Origin: a virus
Reading direction: 5' to 3' (one strand)
Virus record (IMG/VR): IMGVR_UViG_3300042534_000259
Location: 1 to 20,168 of that record
DNA: 20,168 nt
In this document: one piece after another, positions 13,364 through 19,778 of the stretch
Layout: the number at the start of each line of letters is the position of its first letter
How positions within the stretch are numbered: the first letter of the stretch is position 1
Notes under the pieces: generated by a model
Told to the model about the DNA's origin: nothing
The model's input: the letters and a program-made list of their open reading frames with translations, nothing else
Databases searched by the model: none
Made by a program: the position numbers and the translations under genes

Positions 13364-15078
13364 TATCCACACTCCTTTTTCCCTGTACTGGGATCAACGT
13401 AACAGGCAGTTGCCACCTCACCACCACTGTCTTCATCAGCAGAGTTTAAAATACCATACCTTTTACCAGCAGCTCTGAATGTCGTACAACCCTTACACTT
13501 ACCTTTCCATGCCTTAACATATATATCCTTAAACTCATCCCAAGAGACATTCTCTCCTACGTTCAATGTTTTAGATACCGCTGAGTCCACCCACTTAGTA
13601 GCTGTTATTAGTACATTCAAGTGCTCATCTGTAGTACACTCATCTGCTCTCTTACCACTGACACCTAGCTCTCTATACCCATAGTCTGTAACTCTCTCAA
13701 CCTTAGCGCCAAGCTCTGTCTGTATTGTCCGATCAAAGAAATAACTAAACACAGGCTCACATCCACTAGATACATTATCAGCACTGAGGCTGATAGTGCC
13801 AGTGGGGGCTATACTAAGGAGGTGTGAGTTACGGATACCATTGGTAGCTATTAACTCTTGAACATCCTTATCAAGCCTCTTAATAAACTTACCTTCAAGA
13901 TACTTCTCCTTATCAAACAACGGGAAGCTTCCTTTCTCTGCTGCTAAGTTAGCAGATGCCCTATAAGATTCATTCGCTAGTACCCTACCAACCTTGTCTT
14001 CAAACTTAAGGAACTCTTTAGAGCCGTACACAAACCCAAGAGCTTCTCCAGTATTAGCTAGGGCTGTATACCCAAGCCCCATACGACGTTTACTCTTAGC
14101 TTCAGCTTCTTGCTCAGGTAGTGGGTATATAGTATTGTCCACCACATTGTCCATAGCCCGTACAACAATAGGAATATCAGCTTTGAATTGTTCCCAATCA
14201 AGCTTATATCCGTTGCTCTTATCGTGCAATAAATACTTAACAAGATTAAAGCTACCGAGTAGACAGGCACCGTGAGGGGGGAGGGGTTGTTCCCCACATG
14301 GGTTGGTAGCCGCAATAGTCTCACAGTACCAGAGATTATTCATCTCATTGATACGGTCGATATATAAGACACCGGGTTCTGCCCAATCCCAAGTAGCTCT
14401 CATAATCTTATCCCATAGATAACGGGCATCTACACGCTTATACACCCTACCACTAAACTTAAGATCGAAGCTACCACCAGCAAGCATAGCTTCCATAAAC
14501 TCATCAGTGATTCCTACAGACAAATTGAATTGTTTAAACTCTGTTTCGTTTGCTTTTGCTTCAATGAACTCTTCAATATCAGGGTGGTCTACACGCATGA
14601 CTCCCATCTGAGCACCCCTACGATGCCCAGCACTACTGACTGTAGCACAAATAGCATTGTAGATATTCATGAAAGAGAGAGGGCCACTGCTCTTGCTATC
14701 CAAAGAGACAATTAGGTCTCCCCTAGGGCGTAGTGTAGAGAAGTCATAGCCAATTCCCCCACCTAAACGCATAGTCTGGAAGGCTTGGTCAGCTACTTGC
14801 ATAATACCTTTAGAGCTATCCTCTATAGTCTGAGAGACAAAGCAGTTAAAAGCAGTTGTCTGTCTAGGGCTACCTACACTACTCTGAACACGACCTGCTG
14901 GTAGGAATTTTTGTGGTAATAGAATCTCTCTCCATGCCTCGAAATGATTTCTATTATCAGCCAAAGCATTACCAATCCTACTACATTTCTCTCTGTGGCT
15001 TTCTCCCTCTTGTCTGTACTTCATCTCATCTATCTCTATTGAGATAGGAAGTGTTGGGCCTTGATATGTTTTAATCAT
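13363..15078 (-). CDS. nrdJ: Adenosylcobalamin-dependent (class II) ribonucleotide reductase (571 aa)
   Basis: It makes deoxyribonucleotides for phage DNA. The ten-stranded barrel landmarks are present: TTAFNCFVSQ (C79, one of the disulphide-forming cysteines), the finger loop ATNPCGEQPLPPHG with the radical Cys at about 261, GSFNL, MGLGYTALA, and APTGTISLSAD. The C-terminus has CKGCTTFR and a final Cys pair region ending KKECG, probably the redox shuttle. The overall order matches the NrdJ single-chain B12 class; there is no ATP cone at the N-terminus and no NrdB gene in the window. Dependence on adenosylcobalamin means the host must make or import B12. AAGGAGAG precedes the ATG by 3-4 nt and the start overlaps the upstream gene as ATGA. 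Confidence 0.95.
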   Translation of the reverse strand: MIKTYQGPTLPISIEIDEMKYRQEGESHREKCSRIGNALADNRNHFEAWREILLPQKFLPAGRVQSSVGSPRQTTAFNCFVSQTIEDSSKGIMQVADQAFQTMRLGGGIGYDFSTLRPRGDLIVSLDSKSSGPLSFMNIYNAICATVSSAGHRRGAQMGVMRVDHPDIEEFIEAKANETEFKQFNLSVGITDEFMEAMLAGGSFDLKFSGRVYKRVDARYLWDKIMRATWDWAEPGVLYIDRINEMNNLWYCETIAATNPCGEQPLPPHGACLLGSFNLVKYLLHDKSNGYKLDWEQFKADIPIVVRAMDNVVDNTIYPLPEQEAEAKSKRRMGLGYTALANTGEALGFVYGSKEFLKFEDKVGRVLANESYRASANLAAEKGSFPLFDKEKYLEGKFIKRLDKDVQELIATNGIRNSHLLSIAPTGTISLSADNVSSGCEPVFSYFFDRTIQTELGAKVERVTDYGYRELGVSGKRADECTTDEHLNVLITATKWVDSAVSKTLNVGENVSWDEFKDIYVKAWKGKCKGCTTFRAAGKRYGILNSADEDSGGEVATACYVDPSTGKKECG

Positions 15079-15227
15079 CTACTCTCCTTAACTGTTACTG
15101 AGTGGAAGGAACCACATGAGGGGCAATGCACCCTATTCAGTAGTTGTCTATCCACACTAAATTGTGTATGACAATCTGGGCATGTATACATCCAGACTGT
15201 TTCTCTTATAGCTGTTACGACTGCCAT
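15075..15227 (-). CDS. 50-aa zinc-ribbon protein
   Basis: This short gene fills the space upstream of the reductase. Reading from ATG at 15227, it encodes 50 residues with C16-x2-C19 (CPDC) and C35-x2-C38 (CPSCG), a clean four-cysteine zinc ribbon, and ends in TGA that overlaps the reductase ATG by 4 bp (ATGA). The start lies 13 bp inside the upstream gene. The Cys spacing and tight coupling are good evidence that it is translated. Its partner is unknown; neighbouring reductase is a candidate only by position. Confidence 0.75.
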   Translation of the reverse strand: MAVVTAIRETVWMYTCPDCHTQFSVDRQLLNRVHCPSCGSFHSVTVKESR

Positions 15228-15469
15228 TTAGGAGGCTCCCCCTTAAAACTATCCTGACCAAAAGGTATCCACCACCTACCCTCTCCAAGGTCTACAGGCA
15301 CCTCAGACATCATGTGCTCATAGGCGTGCTTCCACCCATGAAGCATCGCTGCCTTATAATGAAACTCAATCTTCTCTACAACTTTAGAATCTTCTCCATG
15401 TGTGATAAGGAGATCTTCAATATAATTCCAATGTGCATCAGCTAGTTCTTTAACTACTCTCATATTCAT
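15215..15469 (-). CDS. Conserved phage hypothetical protein (84 aa)
   Basis: The ATG at 15469 has AAGGAG 10 nt upstream and overlaps the preceding small gene as ATGA. The first 55 residues form two amphipathic helices with the pattern HWNYIEDLLITHG and IEFHYKAAMLHGWKHAYEH, which I recall from small phage proteins near ribonucleotide reductase or thymidylate genes, though I cannot name a family. The C-terminal 25 residues (GRWWIPFGQDSF) look like an exposed binding tail. No catalytic motif is evident. Confidence 0.7.
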   Translation of the reverse strand: MNMRVVKELADAHWNYIEDLLITHGEDSKVVEKIEFHYKAAMLHGWKHAYEHMMSEVPVDLGEGRWWIPFGQDSFKGEPPKWQS

Positions 15470-15630
15470 TTCTTTAATTCTCCTTGGTCAGATACTAATT
15501 CAAAATATTGCTCAATAAGAGCCACTCTCTCAGTATATACATTAAGAGATACAGCATAGTCATCGTGTAGGTATATACCTAATGCTTGCCAGAGTCTATG
15601 TGCATCAGTAATTGTTAGCTTAGGTTTCAT
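15466..15630 (-). CDS. Small hypothetical protein (54 aa)
   Basis: ATG at 15630 is preceded by AGGAG with a 5-nt spacer, a strong ribosome site, and the frame ends in TGA overlapping the next ATG (ATGA). The product is a single acidic helical domain: LTITDAHRLWQALGIYLHDD (residues 5-24), then VYTERVALIEQYFELV (31-46). The family is not recognised. The gene is real on ribosome-site and coupling grounds; it explains most of the apparent gap between 15470 and 15720. Confidence 0.7.
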   Translation of the reverse strand: MKPKLTITDAHRLWQALGIYLHDDYAVSLNVYTERVALIEQYFELVSDQGELKK

Positions 15631-15638
15631 AAGTTCTC

Positions 15639-15737
15639 CTATATCAAGGAAAGTCCTGCGATTATAGCAAAGATATTTAGCATCAGGGAGAATAACACTC
15701 CCAGCACTATTGCTTTCTCTTTATTACTTGTATTCAA
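15639..15737 (-). CDS. Possible 32-aa single-helix membrane peptide (TTG start)
   Basis: From TTG at 15737 the frame gives a short polar start (NTSNKEK) and one continuous hydrophobic helix, residues 9-32 (AIVLGVLFSLMLNIFAIIAG), ending at TAG just ahead of the strong ribosome site of the next gene. It overlaps the upstream DUF1937 gene by 14 bp. Hydrophobicity and packing support it, but the TTG start and weak Shine-Dalgarno keep confidence low. Confidence 0.4.
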   Translation of the reverse strand: MNTSNKEKAIVLGVLFSLMLNIFAIIAGLSLI

Positions 15738-16044
15738 TACCGATCCCACATTGATTAGCAAACTCAATCTCTGCTTGAACACCTCTACTGTCACGCCATC
15801 CATCCAGCCGTAGCACAATCAGCCCTGATGCTTTCGATAGTATAGCCCTGTTGTGATTCTGCCAGAAGTCGAAGTCCTTTGGTAGATCGTATTTCTCGGC
15901 TAGTGCGTGGCAATGTACGATCGGGCTGTAGACGGGCAGCCCTTCGTTTAGCAGCCTTACGGTAAACAGCTCGGCAGCCTCAAACCGCTCCTGCATTACT
16001 TCCGGCGTGCCGCTGTATGGTGATGCGATGTATATGAAGCTCAT
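15724..16044 (-). CDS. DUF1937 / nucleoside 2-deoxyribosyltransferase-like protein (106 aa)
   Basis: The start at 16044 has GGAGG 8 nt upstream and an ATGA overlap with the membrane-protein gene; the longer frame to 16167 runs through that gene. Motifs fit DUF1937: MSFIYIASPYSG (1-12), VYSPIVHCHALAE, FWQNHNRAILSKASGLIVL, and GVQAEIEFANQCG, where the Glu is in the place of the catalytic acid of nucleoside 2-deoxyribosyltransferases. It may cleave or exchange an N-glycosidic bond of a (deoxy)nucleoside, but that activity is inferred from fold. Base composition is odd: two 60-bp rows, 15901-15960 and 15961-16020, are about 57-60% GC, compared with about 40% around, suggesting recent transfer. 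Confidence 0.85.
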   Translation of the reverse strand: MSFIYIASPYSGTPEVMQERFEAAELFTVRLLNEGLPVYSPIVHCHALAEKYDLPKDFDFWQNHNRAILSKASGLIVLRLDGWRDSRGVQAEIEFANQCGIGIEYK

Positions 16045-16295
16045 TGCGACTTCCTCCAGTTGATAATCCCACGGATGTTCATTACGACAACCATGATCTC
16101 CATCGTAATAAGTGAGGGTAGTTCTGTGGCATACCCCATCTCTGTTGCTACACCTACTACTAGCCAAGCCAGCGCACCTACTGTCCCATAAGCGTATGCC
16201 TGTAACACTTTACCAGACCCAACGAGCCAATAGAACAACCCAAGCCCTGTGAATCCAATCCATCCAATTAAATCTAATATTGGTAATTCAATCAT
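16041..16295 (-). CDS. Three-helix membrane protein (84 aa)
   Basis: Hydrophobic segments at about residues 5-25, 33-53 and 58-77 predict three membrane helices; the C-terminus VVVMNIRGIINWRKSQ (69-84) ends in a Trp-Arg-Lys cap. The N-x-x-G-x-x-x-W pattern resembles the repeated half of PnuC-type nicotinamide riboside and small sugar transporters, so a half-transporter that assembles as a dimer is possible, but this is weak. There is no signal peptide beyond the first helix. AGAGG lies 10 nt before the ATG. It is coupled to the DUF1937 gene by ATGA. Confidence 0.6.
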   Translation of the reverse strand: MIELPILDLIGWIGFTGLGLFYWLVGSGKVLQAYAYGTVGALAWLVVGVATEMGYATELPSLITMEIMVVVMNIRGIINWRKSQ

Positions 16296-16340
16296 TATTC
16301 TACTACCTCTTCATATCCCAATGCTTACACTTCTGATACA

Positions 16341-17108
16341 TCATAACCACTCACTCATTAAATAATTAAGTGAAAGTTCTAGCAAGCAAAAATCCCCATC
16401 CTCAACCTCATGTAACATTAGACATCCTTGCCAATGGTCATTAGCTTGCGGCCCTTTGTAATCCTCAAAGTGTTGATAGAAGCTACCAGCTACAATACCA
16501 CGCAATGTCTTACCATTACCTAGATGCTTCATAGCCATATCCAACCCTTGTTGGTGGCCCATAACAAAACTAAAACCAATGTTGTTTAGTTTAGTGGGAG
16601 CCTTACCACCATAAGGATGGCCCGACATAGGGTTATAAAAGTAATGGGCATATGTTAATCCATCAATAGTAATTGGTTTAAGAAAGTCAATTACCTCCCA
16701 ACCCATCTCTTCGATGCCCAGTGTATGGAACCCAAGGATTCCGTCAAGAATAGGATAGGCATTGATGTGCCTAGCTATTCGATTCTCATGATTACCCAAC
16801 AGGTACACCATGCGTGGTTTATATTGCTTCTTCTTGTTGGCTTTCCTCTGCCTGTTATACTCTTTAATGGGTTCTAGAAAGGCTCTCATTGCTCGCTGAC
16901 CGGCTCTAATATCCTCTTGGTAGTTAGCTCCCTCAGCCTTCTTAGTGCCGCGGTCATACGAGCTTAGAGAGTGCATATCAAAATGATCTCCAAGATGAAT
17001 AATTACATCTGGTTTGTGCCGTACAACATAATTACCAGCGGCGGTTAGGTGATCGATAGGAACACCCGGTCTTACCTGTGTATCGGGGATTATAAAATGT
17101 GTAGCCAT
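16341..17108 (-). CDS. Calcineurin-like metallophosphoesterase (255 aa)
   Basis: The metal-site motifs occur in the right order: IPDTQ (residues 7-11, D9), HLGDHFD (38-44), LLGNHENR (about 102-109), YAHYF (about 154), MGHQQG (about 182-187) and a C-terminal core. This is the two-metal calcineurin-like fold. The D-T-Q start in place of D-x-H is common in phage versions. Phage relatives are variously compared with SbcD/Mre11-type nucleases or small-molecule phosphodiesterases; sequence alone does not decide. It is coupled by TAATG to a 58-aa gene upstream. Downstream, 45 bp without a gene (16296-16340) hold only a 13-codon frame and the next ribosome site. Confidence 0.9.
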   Translation of the reverse strand: MATHFIIPDTQVRPGVPIDHLTAAGNYVVRHKPDVIIHLGDHFDMHSLSSYDRGTKKAEGANYQEDIRAGQRAMRAFLEPIKEYNRQRKANKKKQYKPRMVYLLGNHENRIARHINAYPILDGILGFHTLGIEEMGWEVIDFLKPITIDGLTYAHYFYNPMSGHPYGGKAPTKLNNIGFSFVMGHQQGLDMAMKHLGNGKTLRGIVAGSFYQHFEDYKGPQANDHWQGCLMLHEVEDGDFCLLELSLNYLMSEWL

Positions 17109-17284
17109 TATTCAAAGTCCTCCCAGAAATCACCCTCACTCTCTAGTAGTAGACTGTCTAATATTTCCATAGCTTCATATAGCATACCATATGCTTCAGA
17201 ATGGCTAGATGTAACCAGCTCTGATTGACATGCCATAAGCGTATCCTTAATATAACGCACCTCTTCTACACTTAATACATTCAC
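17108..17284 (-). CDS. Small acidic hypothetical protein (58 aa, GTG start)
   Basis: Reading from GTG at 17284, which overlaps the HNH stop as GTGA, gives 58 residues ending EDFE at TAATG, the start of the phosphoesterase. The product is acidic and helical (LSVEEVRYIKDTLMACQSEL at residues 4-23; YGMLYEAMEILDSLLLES at 32-49), like a small helical-bundle adaptor. The family is not recognised. Coupling on both sides makes it a credible gene and accounts for the otherwise empty 17109-17280. Confidence 0.7.
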   Translation of the reverse strand: MNVLSVEEVRYIKDTLMACQSELVTSSHSEAYGMLYEAMEILDSLLLESEGDFWEDFE

Positions 17285-17649
17285 TCCTTCATACCTCTCT
17301 CCTCATTTGTTTTAATTAAATGGCATTCTAAGCACAGCACTTGGAACCCTTCCTCTGGCGTAAGCCTCTCAACAAACTCTTTAAGATCATCCCCACACCT
17401 GAGTGTTCCCACTGGTACTATGTGATCTATCTGAATCTCTTTATCAGGGAACCAATCTTCACAATGGTTACACTGAAACTCCCACTTCAATCTCTTGTTA
17501 TCACTCTCATTAGATCTACGAGCTTCCATCTTAGCTGCTTGCATAGGCTTCCAATAGCGGAAGTGTCTACGAAGAGCAGAACGAATAGAACCCCAGAAGG
17601 CTGCCTCTGTCATAGTGCCAGCATTACGAGTCTTCTTAGCTCTTGCCAT
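17281..17649 (-). CDS. HNH endonuclease-like protein (122 aa)
   Basis: A structural zinc is held by C60-x2-C63 and C106-x2-C109; between them IQIDHIVPVG (72-81) provides the DH of the HNH core, and LECHLIKTNEE (107-117) supplies the last part of the beta-beta-alpha metal finger. The first 55 residues are very basic (RSALRRHFRYW...KMEARR), suiting DNA contact. It may be a free-standing nicking or homing-type nuclease, or a phage genome-processing enzyme; its target cannot be read. It overlaps the Dam-type methylase gene upstream by 14 bp. Confidence 0.85.
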   Translation of the reverse strand: MARAKKTRNAGTMTEAAFWGSIRSALRRHFRYWKPMQAAKMEARRSNESDNKRLKWEFQCNHCEDWFPDKEIQIDHIVPVGTLRCGDDLKEFVERLTPEEGFQVLCLECHLIKTNEERGMKE

Positions 17650-18118
17650 GAAACACTACCACTACGCTAGGGAATGGAGCTGACTGTGGCCTACCGTTCT
17701 TATCTAGAATTGGTTTACCACCCCTCTCAAACTTCAATCTACCTTTAAGGAACCTTACTTCAATACCTTCTTTAGGTCTTTGTAGCCGTGTGTCCCAGAT
17801 ATATTCGTGCCATGCTTTAGTGTCTGTCCTAGCTGGTATAAGAAAGACAGAGGTAGTTCCCTTCTTCTGTTCTTCTACAGCCTTAGCTAAGAAATACTTC
17901 TGCTTACCTCTACTGTAAGGTGGGTTACACCAAACGGGAGACAAGGTAGACCAATCCATTCCAAGAGAATCGGAAGAGAATTCTAACCTCTTAGCATTAT
18001 TAGTCTGGGCTGCTGCATCAAAGTAGAATCCAAACTCAGCATCCAGCTCATTGTAGAGCCATTGCGGAGTCTCCCACTCATCACTGTCACTACTAAAATG
18101 TACGTCAGTCTTCGTCAT
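17636..18118 (-). CDS. dam: Dam-type DNA N6-adenine methyltransferase (160 aa)
   Basis: It is the short phage form of adenine methylase. SDEWETPQWLYNELDAEF (residues 12-29) is the family opening; FYFDAAAQ (31-38) is the SAM-site strand; NPPYSRGKQ (65-73) holds catalytic NPPY; VFLIPARTDTKAWHEYI and VRFLKGRLKF complete the core. It would methylate adenine in a short motif, perhaps to protect phage DNA. I chose ATG 18118 because GGAG is 7 nt upstream; ATG 18124 is too close to it and 18154 lies in the upstream gene. A methylase next to an HNH nuclease resembles a restriction-modification layout, but no specificity domain is present. Confidence 0.9.
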   Translation of the reverse strand: MTKTDVHFSSDSDEWETPQWLYNELDAEFGFYFDAAAQTNNAKRLEFSSDSLGMDWSTLSPVWCNPPYSRGKQKYFLAKAVEEQKKGTTSVFLIPARTDTKAWHEYIWDTRLQRPKEGIEVRFLKGRLKFERGGKPILDKNGRPQSAPFPSVVVVFHGKS

Positions 18119-18287
18119 ATTCATACTCCACTGAATGACCAAGAACATTAACAAGAACGTGTTCTAGAGCATCATAGTCTCCTGCAAAAGAGCCGTGATC
18201 ATTACCATCTATTGTTAAGTCCACTCCCCAGTCTTCACAACATCCCTCAGCACACTTGTAATAGTATTCTTTAATTTTAATGTCCAC
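18105..18287 (-). CDS. Small acidic Cys-containing hypothetical protein (60 aa, GTG start)
   Basis: The start is GTG at 18287, with AGGA about 9 nt upstream and an 11-bp overlap with the exonuclease gene. The N-terminus IKEYYYKCAEGCCEDWG (residues 4-20) has three Cys in a short space; the remainder is Asp/Glu-rich (YDALEHVLVNVLG, VEYEYDED). The shape is like many small phage proteins that present a beta sheet with a helix; an acidic surface could mimic DNA, but that is speculation. The family is not recognised. Confidence 0.65.
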   Translation of the reverse strand: MDIKIKEYYYKCAEGCCEDWGVDLTIDGNDHGSFAGDYDALEHVLVNVLGHSVEYEYDED

Positions 18288-19245
18288 TATTTATCATCCT
18301 CATCAAATCAAAGTGGTCTCCCTCTATACGCATCATCCACAAGAGTTGTCCGTCCTCTTGCATACGAGCCTCTGGATCATCTTCCTTAATCGCATACCAT
18401 AAGCCTACAGCACATAGCTGTTCTCCTATAGTAAGTCCTTCTAGGATGGCCTCAGCTTTCTTTGGGCCAATACCAGACAACCCTTTAATGTTATCTGTAC
18501 TATCTCCCATAAGCCATTGCTTAAAGAACCAAGACAAACCTTCATCAGGATTAACGAATACCTTCTCATCCTTATTCCAGTTGTAGTGCCAGCCTGAGAC
18601 CATCATAAGATCTTTATCAATAGAACAAATGATGGTAGACTTCTTAGGGATACTTCCTAAGCATACTCCCGGATGCTCTTGTAGATATTCCAAATTCTTA
18701 ATAGAGTCTACTTGAGCAATAGCCATAGCATCATCAGCTTCCTTTCCCTCTACTACTATAGCACCCCAGACATTGATTAAATATTCTTTGATTGCATCGA
18801 AGTGTATAGGTTTAATAAAGTCTTTACGATTACCCTTGTAAGGTTGTGTGACAGCTACCCTCTCTCTGAAGTTCCCCTTCCCTGTTAGATAGCCTTTATA
18901 ATACTCAGCGTCTACAGCTTCAAGTATAGAGTTCAGCATCACCTTAACTGAGTGTAATGCATTCTCTATTGGGTCTGGTATAATCTCTGTCTCAACAGTG
19001 TAATCATCAGGCCCAAGTTCTTTCTCTGCTAACCAAATATTCATTTCCTTTTTGGTTTCAAATGTAGCTACGCCTTGCTTATCAACCACCCTAACCTTAT
19101 GTATGTTAGTCTGAGCAGCAAAGCCTACAGAGTAGCAGATAACATCCATGTCTATTAGAGCAGTGATTCCACTACCTTTTTTAGAAAAGTGATCATGCTC
19201 TTTAGGTTTGATATTCTCTGGAGTTCTTCTGATAAGCTTAGGCAT
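18277..19245 (-). CDS. 5'-3' exonuclease (FEN/PIN-like, T7 gp6 type, 322 aa)
   Basis: Metal-binding acidic motifs of the FEN family are in order: ALIDMDVICYS (residues 29-39), YKGNRKDF, EGKEADDAMA (about 163-171), CSIDKDLMM (about 206-214) and MGDSTDNIKGLSGIGPKKA (about 244-262), the last including the helix-hairpin-helix that grips DNA. It would remove RNA primers and degrade host or linear DNA for recycling. The length is close to phage gp6-type enzymes. The start is uncertain: I use ATG 19245, but two GTGs at 19254 and 19257 lie just upstream and the GAGG is only 3 nt from the ATG. It overlaps the upstream gene by 8 bp and the 60-aa gene downstream by 11 bp. Confidence 0.92.
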   Translation of the reverse strand: MPKLIRRTPENIKPKEHDHFSKKGSGITALIDMDVICYSVGFAAQTNIHKVRVVDKQGVATFETKKEMNIWLAEKELGPDDYTVETEIIPDPIENALHSVKVMLNSILEAVDAEYYKGYLTGKGNFRERVAVTQPYKGNRKDFIKPIHFDAIKEYLINVWGAIVVEGKEADDAMAIAQVDSIKNLEYLQEHPGVCLGSIPKKSTIICSIDKDLMMVSGWHYNWNKDEKVFVNPDEGLSWFFKQWLMGDSTDNIKGLSGIGPKKAEAILEGLTIGEQLCAVGLWYAIKEDDPEARMQEDGQLLWMMRIEGDHFDLMRMINSGH

Positions 19246-19645
19246 ATTCCTCACCACGCTCTTTCAACTCTCTTTTCATAACCATCCTTCTCCACTCCTG
19301 TATATGGCAGTTATCTAAGACAGCTTTAATATGATCAGATTCCATATCCTTAAGCTTATTAATCTTTAATGGATCTTTCCCACTAATCCCAAATGAACCC
19401 CACTCTAACACTTCCCTTACAATAGTATGCCCATCACCTATAGCAACACTTAAATCTTCTCCTAAAACACTTCTCCTAAGATAGTCTAGCCCACCGTCTA
19501 CCATATATATATTGTTGTCTATAGTATCTGTGTAGGTTACATAATCATAATGGTGCCTACTGACAAGTACTGTACCATCTGGTGTTCTTATAGCATTGTA
19601 TACTAATTGATCTTTAAAGACTTCTTCATAATCTTCATTAGACAT
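19238..19645 (-). CDS. Conserved phage hypothetical protein (135 aa)
   Basis: ATG 19645 has AGGAT 6 nt upstream. The sequence has a pattern I recall from many phage genomes near replication genes: LVSRHHYDYVTYTD, YMVDGGLDYLRRSV, then WGSFGISGKDPLKINKLKDM and DHIKAVLDN, but it has no accepted function that I can name. The His/Tyr/Asp-rich beta segment may bind metal or nucleotide. No membrane segment. It overlaps the exonuclease start downstream by 8 bp and the small upstream gene by 8 bp. Confidence 0.8.
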   Translation of the reverse strand: MSNEDYEEVFKDQLVYNAIRTPDGTVLVSRHHYDYVTYTDTIDNNIYMVDGGLDYLRRSVLGEDLSVAIGDGHTIVREVLEWGSFGISGKDPLKINKLKDMESDHIKAVLDNCHIQEWRRMVMKRELKERGEEYA

Positions 19646-19778
19646 ATATTAATCCTAATGCTTCTAGGTATTTATTAAGCATCTCCACCATAACATTATG
19701 GCAGCTATTCATAGTAGTCTTTAAAACCTCCACCATTTCTGGAGAGCAGGTGTTATTCACTATCTCTCTTAGACTCAT
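19638..19778 (-). CDS. Small helical hypothetical protein (46 aa)
   Basis: ATG 19778 is preceded by AAGGAG with a 7-nt spacer, the strongest type of ribosome site in the window, inside the end of the upstream phosphoesterase gene. The 46 residues are one or two helices rich in Met, Val, Asn and Leu (EMVEVLKTTMNS, VMVEMLNKYLEALG), with two Cys. The stop overlaps the next ATG region by 8 bp. The family is not recognised. Confidence 0.65.
   Translation of the reverse strand: MSLREIVNNTCSPEMVEVLKTTMNSCHNVMVEMLNKYLEALGLIYV

Noticed and set aside
14281-14296. gggg-ttgtt-cccc hairpin in the reductase gene
   Set aside because: It is a 4-bp stem inside the NPCGEQPL active-site codons and needs no regulatory explanation.
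16296-16340. 13-codon frame (ATGATG start) between the phosphoesterase and membrane-protein genes
   Set aside because: Too short to support as a gene; it may only carry the AGAGG site for the next start.
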